This document shows, piece by piece, positions 13,801 through 23,654 of a stretch of 64,000 nt of DNA. The stretch lies in NCBI RefSeq assembly GCF_001625305.1, contig NW_017802747.1, forward strand, positions 581,172 through 645,171. Direction: 5' to 3'. The translations under genes and the position numbers were made by a program. This DNA is from Branchiostoma belcheri. Taxonomy: Eukaryota; Chordata; Leptocardii; Amphioxiformes; Branchiostomatidae. Position 1 is the first letter of the stretch; the number at the start of each line of letters is the position of its first letter. The notes below the pieces were generated by a model. That model did no database searches. It saw only the letters and a program-made list of their open reading frames with translations, and was not told where the DNA came from.

Positions 13801-16800
13801 TTCACCACACCACGAAGTGGTGGTGAACCCATATTGCTTTTTCTGATGTTTCTTCTCCTCCTTCTCCTCCTCCTCCTCCTCCTCCTGCCACTTCTTTAAA
13901 TTGATTCAACTCCTTCATTTTTGGGCGAAATTACCTGTAATTTCGTATAGAGGTAGAGTGGGTAAATACCCTTAGGCGTTTTTTAAATTTTTTTGATACA
14001 AGCTTTTACAATCGTTTTATTAGCTTTTTAGTGGTCCCCATAGGAAAGTACTGTGGGGGCGTACGCGCGTGACGTAATAAGAAAGGAATTCGGGGGAAGG
14101 CCCAAATATGGGCATACAAGCAGGTGTGGTCATGTTTGCAGATGTGGCTGTTGATTGGCTGTTGGCTAATTAATTTATTTACTACCATTTTCACGTACCA
14201 GCGCAGCTGGTCCACGCGGTCTCGGCCGTGGGCCATGATACTCTGATACTGGATACCGATTCGTGTGATTCCTATAAACATTTCACCTAACTACGAACTA
14301 GTTGGAAGAATTATAGCTGCATGGATGCCTGTATATGATTTTAACAAACACTGAAAATCTGACGCAAAAACTGGCAGATACTTTGCTCTTCTCTGTTGGA
14401 ACAACGCAAGCGGGAGGTCAATGACCTGCGCCCCGCGAGTACTGTAAACAACGGTACGTAATGTGTATCGTCGGCGCACGCGCGCGCGCCACGGTATCAA
14501 CAATTTTTCACAATCTTCACCGACTAGTATTATATATTCTGTTATCGATTTCTGAAGAATCACCAAAATTGTAGAGTGTATCTCCTAGAAAGTCCCTTAC
14601 TAGTACTTGAAGCGATCGTTACCGCCATGTTGTTCACTTTACATGACATACAATGCAGAGAGTGATGGAAACGTGTCCAGATAGCTCGGTTGGTAACGCG
14701 CAGGGCTGCAAGTCCAGACATTACGAGTTCGAACCCCGGTACACTGGATATTTTTAATTATCCTTTTTACTAATTTTTAACTAATTTTACCATTTTTAAC
14801 AATTTCAACAATTTTAACCATTTTAACCATTTTTACATTTTTAACAATTTCAACATTTAATTTTAACTATTTTCGTTTTAATATCCATTGCTTTGCTTTT
14901 AACATTCCAAAACTGATTGTTCTTACTCAAGAATTTCAATAACTTCGAATGTTAGTCTTTTGTATTTTTTTAACATACAAACCAAAATCACTTTGATGTT
15001 GTCACAAAAGTAACATCTGTGCGCGCATCGGTTTTCGTTCATTTAAAAACATCTGGAAACTAAGCAAACATACTCAGTAAATTGATTGCTGTAATTCCCG
15101 ATTTTTTTTCACTGTACCGCAACGCAAGCGGGGGGTCAATGTTCACGGTTTTCACTGTCACCTCTGTATTGTGAACTTATCATTACAGTTAGGAAATAAT
15201 TCCTGGACTTTCTTTTTCCTGCAACTGTCACCACCGTGAATATATACTTCCGTGAACATGTCCATTTTTCTCAGGCCGTGAAAATTTTGCTTCCGTTAGT
15301 AGTAGTTACAATCTCGTCAAAAGTGTAAAGTAAAGCTGTCGAGATTTAAAGTGCGTGTCGTTGTATCTTTGTAAAAAAAGAAAGGGAGATAATTGCCAAG
15401 TGCCAGTTTTGTAAATACCTGTCGAGATTCAAACAGCTTGTCCTTGTATAATTGCAGTATGATTTATTTAGAATCTCTCATTTTTGTTTGGGGAAGGGTA
15501 TGGAGTGAAATTCCTACATTTGCTCCGAAGAAAATGTTGGCCTTTCTAGTTTTAAACGGATTCAGCTTCTTCATTTTTAGGGCCTAAGGTCCTGAAATTT
15601 GGTATGGAGGTACAGTGGGCAAATACCCCTAGGCGTTTTTTAAATTTTGGTGATACAGGCTTTTAGAATGGTTTTATTTGAGTTTTTTGGCTGTGTTAGA
15701 GCAAATGTATTACTGTGTTAGTGTGCCGTGTTTACCACGTCTGGGCATGAGTCATCACAATGGAATGCAGGGCATCAACCAATAGGCATGCAGCTTTCCT
15801 CTATACTTCTTGCTGATTGGCTGTTGGGATTTAACTTGATTAACACCTGCACAGAGCATTTCCACCTGCACAGAGCATTTCTTGCTGATTGGCTGTTGGG
15901 ATTTAACTTGATTAACACCTGCACAGAGCATTTCCATACTGACAGTATGTCTTTATTCAAGTGTTTTGGTAGGTATTTCAAGCTTTTCTGCTCCAGCATT
16001 GGAATGCGGGGCATGTAACGTTTTTTTTTTTTTGAAAATCAACAGTTTGCATTATGCAATTAAAAATCCTAACCAATAAAGTAGGGAATAGCTATCCAAC
16101 TGTTGTTTTAGTTGTATGTTACTTCATATTATAGTTATATCAATGTAAATCATTGTTTTCCCTTGTGTTTCTCATTCTTTCCCTGCCATGTCGTAAAATG
16201 TGGTGAACCCATCGCTGTATTTGCTCCAAAGCAAATATTGGCCTTTCTAGTTCAGTGTTATTTTTTTAATTTTTCAGGTGATTGCCCGTACATGCAAAAG
16301 TGCATGAAGTTCAAGACTTCTTTGAAGTTAAAAGGTACGACATACAAATCTCAATTACCCCCAGCGTCACCCTAACCTTCACCTTAGTTTTAAAATGGTG
16401 CATTTTTTGAGGTATGTTTTTATCATGATTACAAAGTACTTCTGTCTACTTGTCGTAACTACAAGTATGATAAAATTGAAACCGCACTAAAACTAAATGT
16501 TTTGCTTGTATGTCACTACAGACGGTTTTTTCGACGATCGGTTTAACATGTGTTACTGCCGTAACTGTCACGTGTCCCGCGGGGACCAGGACTACTACAA
16601 ACGCGGTGTTCCACAGAAGGACTACGGACTGCCGGTTGGATGGTGCCGCTTCTCACTCAAGTTAGTAAAAATATGCCCTAAACGCTATCAGTTTTTTTAA
16701 GAGTCAACGTTTGTATTAAACAATCAGGCCTGCAATACCATAGGTTTTCAGGTCGTAACGTCGTGAAAATGGGTAGTAAAAATGACGTTATAAATGAATA

Positions 16801-18446
16801 ATCGACCAACAAATGGCATGTAGTAAGTTAGTTTATATCTCTAAGGTAGCGTTGGGCTTGTATAAGATCACGCATTAAGAATACTATTATGATAAAAGAA
16901 AGAAATAATGAGACCCCCCCCCCCGCAAAAAACCCAGATATATTTATAATATTACATTACACTACTTAACTTTTTATCAATACTAGGGTCCCTCCTAGAG
17001 CCACAGCACTTGAAGTGTTCCAAAAATGGCATGTGGCGTTCCATGGAACGACTGTCGGCGCTCTGGAGAGTATCCTCAACACCGGGGACCTCATCAAAGC
17101 CGGTGAGGTTGGATAGTCACATTTCATTCAATGCAAGACTTTTCATTGCCAAACATATTTATAACACCTACACAGTGTATAACTTCCATAGGTATCTTGA
17201 GGTGTAGAGCATTAAATGCGTTCTTATTAGGTAACTTCCATGACTTTGTAACAACGGGGCACTTGCTCGATATTTGGCTTTTTCTTTATTTTTGGCTCAA
17301 GATGCGTTTTGTGGTCATTTTTTTAAAAATAACCTTCAAGAGTTGTGCGTGTATTGGGTTTTTAGTGGTTTATGGTTTTGTCCGCTTGTCATGAAATGAG
17401 CCGGGGTCGATCTCCAGGAACTCTGTTTAATACTAGACTGCTGCTCTAATACAGGCCACCGGACCTCTCTCACTCCAGTCTAGACCCCGACTAACTCACC
17501 CCAGCACCCACGCTCTGCCTTATGGGCTTACTGAAAACTATCTTATGTACTCCATCACACCCCTACTAAACAAATAAATGAAATCCAAATGGTATTTGAA
17601 TGTATACAAACAGCCTGGCCTTACCCCATATTTAGGTGACAAGACCATGGAGGGCAGCACGTTGTCTGAGCGGGACGGTCACTACAAGGACAGCTGGAAG
17701 CCGGCGGGTTTTGACACAAAACAAGTCTTCGTCTCTCCCAGCATTCACTACGCAGGACTGCCCGCCTATGCAAAGACTAGCAGGTTAACAACTTTTAACG
17801 ATTTTTCTTTAGATTTAAGTATCACCTGTAGAATCCCACAGCTGGCTGTGCCTGAACGAGGCACTATTTATCTAAGATTGCATTTACACCCAAGGCACAA
17901 CAAGGCAGGCTTTTTAACGACGTTTTTTTTAGAATCATTGACATGTGTTGTAGTTGTTGAGCAATAAATTTATATTTCACATTGAGACTATTTTTAAACT
18001 TCAAGTATGAAGCACATCAGTTGATGAAGCATCAGGGTAACTCGAATGTCTTGTAAAAATCGCACCAATTTCTTGTGCTTTGGTGACGGCATTAAATATT
18101 ACCTTGTAACCACTTGTGTATGGTATGTATTTCAATCGCCAGGACTAGCCCTTTTTGGGTAGTCAGTCAGCGCCATGTCCTCAAACCAAATGAAAAGTAA
18201 ATCAATTTGGAAATTTAAAAATATTTTAACGATTTTTTTTGCAGCTTTAGACACCGTGACAAGACCTATGAAGCTAAAGTGGCCCTACAACTCTACATCA
18301 AGCCGGGCAGCTACAAAGTCGGCGCCTCAACGGTCGCGCGGAAGAACTTAGACAAGAGGTTCAGCGACAGCGAGATCGAGTGGTCCACGGACAGACATGG
18401 AGTCATCATTGTCTACGGACTGCTGGTGAAACTGGAGGAGAAGTAG
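2228..18446 (+). CDS. SH3_15-repeat / Cys-rich / ARM / NEURL4-like C-terminal protein (20 exons, ~1008 aa)
   Basis: Exons: 2228-2270, 5162-5277, 5740-5816, 6323-6473, 7135-7365, 7752-8039, 8555-8669, 9050-9224, 9530-9693, 10065-10206, 10537-10720, 11043-11195, 11591-11731, 12147-12274, 12792-12948, 13337-13493, 16522-16660, 16987-17102, 17636-17783, 18245-18446. All junctions join in phase and sum to 3027 nt. Residues ~20-338 hold four SH3_15 (Mind bomb) repeats, each with a GDxVxV...GHGGW half and a LGKVGRVV...FNPxxLTKV half. Residues ~350-420 are Cys-rich and probably zinc-binding. Residues ~500-805 resemble Armadillo repeats. The last 200 residues ([41 protein letters not shown]) recall the C terminus of NEURL4. 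No RING or HECT domain is visible. A ubiquitin-ligase scaffold or adaptor role is inference. Confidence 0.88.
2271..5161 (+). other. Intron 1 of the SH3_15/ARM/NEURL4-like gene
   Basis: A 2.9-kb intron with donor GTACGT and an acceptor ending CTCTACAG. It contains a CA/TA microsatellite near 2925-2950, a short inverted repeat based on AGCCCCAAT/ATTGGGGCT (about 4157-4221) and a long GT-rich microsatellite at 4758-4900. No internal exon was recognised. Confidence 0.6.
4758..4900. repeat. GT-rich microsatellite
   Basis: Interrupted (GT)n tract with TTTGTG, GCGT and GTATGT variants. The open frame across it is only a consequence of the simple repeat. Confidence 0.9.
5940..6003. repeat. Intronic inverted repeat (hairpin)
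   Basis: GGGGGTGGAGGATGCGTTTC is mirrored by an imperfect reverse complement ending CATCATCCACCCCCC, with a loop of about 15 bases. It lies in intron 3 of the SH3_15 gene and is probably a miniature foldback remnant. Confidence 0.6.
7869..7942 (+). repeat. Coding AGY/GGY low-complexity tract (Ser/Gly linker)
   Basis: Within exon 6 of the SH3_15 gene, AGT/AGC/GGC codons encode a Ser/Gly/Asn linker of about 25 residues between the third and fourth SH3_15 repeats. It is in frame and probably length-polymorphic. Confidence 0.7.
13797..13834. repeat. Hairpin with GGTTCACCAC / GTGGTGAACC arms
   Basis: The arms GGGTTCACCAC and GTGGTGAACCC flank ACCACGAAGTGG. A matching GTGGTGAACCC occurs at about 16201, and a related sequence at about 43468, suggesting a MITE-type end. 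Confidence 0.55.
14676..14748 (+). ncRNA. tRNA-Cys(GCA)-like pseudogene or SINE head
   Basis: An A-box-like TAGCTCGGTTGG and a B-box-like GAGTTCGAACC have normal spacing, and a seven-base loop CTGCAAG presents GCA. The acceptor stem pairs at about 5 of 7 positions, and the D, anticodon and T stems each have mismatches. I read it as a tRNA-derived SINE head or tRNA pseudogene. The AT-rich sequence after it (repeated AATTTTTAACTAATTTTAC-like runs) could be a SINE tail. Confidence 0.55.
15808..15935. repeat. Tandem duplication (period ~73 bp)
   Basis: The segment beginning CTTGCTGATTGGCTGTTGGG and ending CACAGAGCATTTCC occurs twice in tandem. Diverged relatives lie in reverse orientation at about 37640-37750 and 40455-40560, so it belongs to an interspersed family. 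Confidence 0.8.
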
Positions 18447-19742
18447 ACAGAGATAGTTATCTGTGTTTGAAGTCATCCAATGCAATTTTAGGACGGCAAA
18501 CTGGATTTTCAAAGTCTGTTTTCTGGTCACTCTTTAAAAAAGATCTTGCTAACCTACAGCGTACTGATACGAAAATAATAACGATAAAGTTGCTGACTAA
18601 AAACGTTTTTTTTTTTTACAAAAAAAAAAAAAACTCACGGTGGTGATTTGGGCCTTTTATATAATCGCTACAAATATATAATGATGACGACAATATGTTA
18701 AAAAAAAATTCGGTAGATATCGTCATTACACAAATTCCCCGATCCCAGGATCCCGAATATCGCTTGTTTTGCCACCTTGTAATTGGATGTCTGTAAATAT
18801 AGCTAAAAAATGTTGAAAATAGAGGCTTGGGCCAGAAGAACTCATTACTTTAATTTAGTTTCAAAAGCTTTCAAAAAGCATTTAGCATCTTTCTTTTCTT
18901 TAAAAAGTGGGCTGATGACCTTGTAATTAAAGGTCACTCAGGTCACGTAAATGTACAAGATTGTAGTAGATGGGGATGGGGGCGTTGGTGGCCTAGATAA
19001 TATTACCAAAGGTTTGGTAGGTATTATCGGTGTTTTGTATCGTAGCTTTCTGCATTTATGTTAGTAATGCCTTGTTCCTATACTATGATGTCTAAACATT
19101 CTTTTGATTGACCATCACAAGAACATTTTTGGTCTGATACATTTGCCTAGGCCAGCCCTATTTTTGGCAATATTTTCGACGTAAATAGCTTAAAAGATCT
19201 AAGAAAGGCTGGCCATTAACGGAAGTCATTTAGGCTACATAAAGGTGATTGTCCACTTGTATTGGTAGTCGAAATTAAGATATGTTAAATAAGTGTGTTG
19301 GGATAGACGTTAAGCTAAGAATGTGGTAAGCATAAGAATAACATAGACTACTTTTAGAGCTATTTTCATAATACTCACATAGAAAGCTGTAAGGTATGAA
19401 ACTGAGATAAGAAATAAATGAAAGGATGATAATAGAATTAAATTAAATCTTATATCTAATATGTGTTAGTGACTGTCATATAATCAAGTCAAGTATTATC
19501 ATGGTGTAAATGAATATTCATGCAGATTGCTTCACCATAACTGGCATGTATGTGCATATCGACTCATTTCAAGCTTTTAAAAGAATTAAACCTTATTAAA
19601 TATTATAAGTCCATTTTTGTTAATGGTAAGGTTCATCATTATTCATCATACTTAGGTAGTTTTTCAAAATTTAAGTTTCTAATTAGCACTATGGAATGTG
19701 ACACAAAGCAAAGCAACGTATGTAAAACGCAGAATTTTTTTT
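18447..19742. other. 3' flank of the SH3_15 gene and spacer
   Basis: AT-rich sequence with poly-T/poly-A tracts (18607-18632). No coding exon was recognised. A possible polyadenylation signal, AATAAA, occurs at about 19412, but it is far from the stop and uncertain. Confidence 0.35.
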
Positions 19743-19922
19743 AATTTATTTATTTATTTATTTATTTATTTGCATGTTCATGCCCATGGGGCTAAAGGCA
19801 TACATCAGAAAGTGATGTTACATGTACATCAATCTGAGTAACATGATACATAAGATACAAGAATAACAGAATAACAGAATGACGTAACGTCTTAACAACT
19901 ACTAGTCAGAGAATAAACTAAA

Positions 19923-22900
19923 CTAAGCCTTAAGGATTTCTTCTCTCTTTTTAAAGCAAGTGGAGATAAACTCACAAAGTTTTTCTATTGTATGGTCATT
20001 ACTGGTGGACATGAGATGACTGAATACCTCTTTCTTTGTTCTACCTTTATACAGTTTGTCTAAGTGGATTGTTCTAAATAGTGTGTCACGTTCAATATCA
20101 AACAATTTACAATCAAGTACAAAATGTATTTCATCTTCTACACTACCAGAGTTACGAACCTTACAGAGTCTATCTTCTACAGGAGTCCGGTTATGTCTGC
20201 CGGTTTCTATGTGTAAATTATGGTCACTAATTCGTAGTTTTGACATGGTCCGGCGATGCTCGGGATTTGGGATACTTAGGTATTTTTCTTTATTATATGT
20301 AACTTTGAACAGTTTGTATGTTCTTAATTTGTTGCCTTGGTTGTTTCCTCGGACGTTTTAATTTAATTCAGAATAGAATTTCTGTATAAAAATATCTTGT
20401 AGTCTTTTCTTAAAATCAAGTGAATAAGCAGACAAGTTCAGACTGTTGTTTGTAAATAGAAAGGCGTAACCGGACTCCTCTAACATTTTTCTTACATTAG
20501 ACAGCCAGCAGGGTACATGTTGTCGATCTAGGTCTTTTTGGACGATAAAAACTTCATATTGCAAACTATTTGTGTCTACGTTACTAACTAATCTACAGTA
20601 ATAATTATATAGTCTGCAATAAGCTTCTATCCATAGGGGGAAACGGCCGAGCTCAGCTCTGCTGGCAAGATTACTGGCATTTCTTTTCTCTCCCAGAATA
20701 AATTTACAAAATTTTAAGTGTGCAAGTTCTATAGGGGAGCTGTCGTTTAAATTATTATTACACCAGACATCCGCACCGTACAACAATATTGGGGCAATAC
20801 ATGAATCAAATAGTTTACAGTATATAGGAATTGAAGATTTAGTATCACCAAGAGTAGTTCTGATACTAAACAGCGCTCTCAGGGCCTTTTTTTGTAATAC
20901 TTTCATGGCGGGGTTAAAGCTACATCCCGCTGTAAATACAACCCCAAGGTAAGAATATGATGGTACTATCTCTATAGTGCTTCCTGAAAGCTGAAATTTT
21001 AGGTTTGAAAATATATGACCTTTTTTGTTGAATATTACAATCTTCGTTTTTGTAAGGTTGATAGATAATTTCCATTTTTGACAGTACTGCCCAAGTATAT
21101 CAATCGCTTGTTGTAATCCCTGTGGACTTTCTGACAACAGCACGATGTCATCTGCATAAAATAAGCTTGTCACTTTTGAAGAATTCAACACAGGAGCATC
21201 TAAGTATTCTGTGTTTAGATGGTTTATGGCATCACTTATATACATGTTAAATAAGCAGGGGCTGAGCACGCAGCCCTGCCGGACACCAATTTTCAACGGG
21301 GTAACTTTCAGTTAAACCTGCGCTAGTTTTTACCTGCGCTTCTGATTGGCTGTATAAACTTTTGATTATGTTGAAAAATTTCCAGAAATATTATTAGATA
21401 GAAGTTTGTAGAACAAACCTTCATGCCAGGTTGAATCAAATGCCTTGGAAAGGTCAACAAAACAAGCAAAAAGACGTTTTCCACCTGAGGTGTATTTTGA
21501 AATCAGCGTTTTTAATATGAAAATATTGTCGGATGTTCTGTAATTCTTGCGAAAGCCTGTCTGGTTTGGTTTTATGATTTCCCTGTTTTCTAGGAATGCC
21601 GTTAGTCTTTTATTAAGCACAGAGGTGAAAAGTTTCCCCAGGCAGCTTGAAATGGCGATTCCCCTATAATTATTGGCATTGTCTTTTTGTCCGGACTTAA
21701 ATATTGGAACTATATGACTTTTGGACCATGTTTTAGGAAATTCTCCCCTTGTTAGAGTTAGATTAAATAGTTTAACCAAGGGGGACAATAGGATTTGTTT
21801 CCCAGCTTTCAGCATTTCATTAATGATCATGTCCTCTCCGCTGGCTTTGTTATTTTTTAAACAATGTATTGCAATGCTTATTTCTGATGAGGTGATCGGG
21901 TAGTCTAGAGGTCCTGGATTAGACTCGCATTTCTGTAACAAGTCTAATTTATTTAGAACATCATCTTCAAAGGTTGTATCGAAATTTTGGCGTTTTAATT
22001 TGGATTTGCTGTGAAGAGCTCTAAAATGTTCTAGCCAAGAGTCAGTTGGTATGTCTTCTTTATGAGACGCATTTTCCGTCTTAAGTTCTTTAAGTAGATT
22101 CCAGAAAGCTGTGGGGTTATTTTCTTGTAGATTTTGAAGTCGCATTAAGCAGTTGTTTTCGTGTTCTCGTTTACGTTTTCTAATAAGTTTATTGAATTCC
22201 TTCTTCTTCTTAAAATAACTGCCTCTTAAGGATGGATTCTTTGGATTTTGCATGAGTAAATATCTTAAGTTTTTAAGTTCATTTCTAGCCTCATAGCATG
22301 TCTTGTCAAACCATCTCTTATTCTTTTTCAATCCTTTTCGTTTCTTATAGCTTTTAACTTGTAATGATCTTTTCCCTGTCATTTCCAATATTACTTGGAA
22401 GTCATCAATTTCTTCATCTATTTCCCGATGTGTTAGAGTGTCATTTTGTTTTAGAGATAAGAAGTTTTGTAGTTTATGTGAGATTATTGGGCTACTTAAG
22501 GCTTCTGTAAATTTTTCTTTCGAGCCTGGCCCCCAGACAAACCTGTCTGGCATGGGGTATGACTTGGTTTTTTGTATTTTCTCGTTTTTGGTCGGGACCG
22601 GTAACGCATTTATGTTTAAAGAAATCATGCAGTGATCTGAAAGCACTGTTAGTGGATGAACTTTAAATATATTTATGTAGTGAAAGAGGGTACTGGTTCC
22701 GATGACGTAATCTACTGTGCTACATCCGTTAGGTTGGTAACACGTGTATCGGCCATTCAAGTCACCCAAAACTCGTCCATTGAGTATACGGAGGTCGGAT
22801 TGGGCGCACAATTCGGTTAGGTTTTTGCCAAATGAGTTAGGTGGGGTTTTATCGGAGAAGTTTCTAGGGATGTCAAGGTAAGAATTGTGCGTTATCACTT

Positions 22901-23462
22901 CATACTCTGACTCTATTGGGTCATCTTTTGTAAAGTCTTGTAAGTGACCAAGTCTACTGTTAAAATCCCCCCCGAGTATGACGTATCCCTTTGAGCTAAA
23001 ATGTGCTACATCCTGTTCCAGAATATCAAATATAGATTCAGCTGTTCTTTTGTGAATGGCAGAATACACTGGACTAATATAAATACTACAAATGAATACA
23101 TCGTTCTGCAACCCAAATAACTCTTTCGATATTCGGACCCAGAGTAAGTCTGTACATTCAGAAGTGCCACCCTCTTTTTTTATGAATTTTGCAAATTTGT
23201 TTTTGAAGTAAAAAATTATTCCACCTGAATTTCTTCTTGCTTTCCGTTGTTTTTGTCTAATGGAAGAAATGTGTTGAAAGTTAGGGATGTCGACTTCTGA
23301 TGATTCTTTACTCCAGGTTTCAATAAGAGAGAAGAAATCCAACTTATCTATGCAACGTTTAAACTCCCTATCCTCTAATTTACTAGTATTTAACCCATGG
23401 ATGTTCCAAAATCCTATGTTTAACGAGCTTTTAGCATACGCTTGTATCATATGAAATAGCAT
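19923..23462 (-). pseudogene. LINE ORF2: EEP endonuclease, reverse transcriptase, C-terminal zinc-knuckle-like region (disrupted)
   Basis: ATG at 23462. The N-terminal exonuclease/endonuclease/phosphatase domain shows GFWNIHG, LIETWS, LGGDFNSRLG and SDHCMISLNI. The RT shows NYRGIAISS, KPNQTGFRK, FVDLSKAFDS, VRQGCVLSP and the catalytic FYADD. The frame breaks at 21366, and the intact frame resumes upstream of 21296. Between them the other frame is open, so two compensating indels are likely. A single in-frame TAA at 20358-20360 then separates the C-terminal region (ETGRHNRTPVEDRLC...EIHFVLDC), which ends at 19923. About 1180 codons in all. It would have nicked DNA and reverse-transcribed LINE RNA. 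Confidence 0.92.
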
Positions 23463-23654
23463 AGATTAAATTCCTACTTTTGCGATAAAACGTGTGCTTT
23501 TATGTGAAGAATATTCACTTTCTAATAATAGCAAGTATTTTGGTACACAGAAAGAAAAGACTTTCTTGTGACTTTCTTATGAACTGTGTCGGATTGCCAT
23601 CTAGGTTAGTCTACACAGGGTATAGAATGTCCTTGGTCTACAGATCTAAAAAAA

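Larger units (their letters stand above)
13494..16521 (+). other. Intron 16: nested repeats and a tRNA-derived segment
   Basis: A 3-kb intron made mainly of interspersed repeats. It has a near-palindrome around TTCACCAC/GTGGTGAA at 13797-13834 and a (CTC)n run at 13855-13885. Two related blocks (about 13910-14030 and 15565-15680) share the core CCTAGGCGTTTTTTAAATTT in similar form. It also holds a tRNA-like segment, a 73-bp tandem duplication near 15808-15935, and a terminal GTGGTGAACCC near 16201. No exon was seen. Confidence 0.6.

Noticed and set aside
14676..14748. Functional tRNA-Cys gene
   Set aside because: Acceptor, D, anticodon and T stems all have mismatches.
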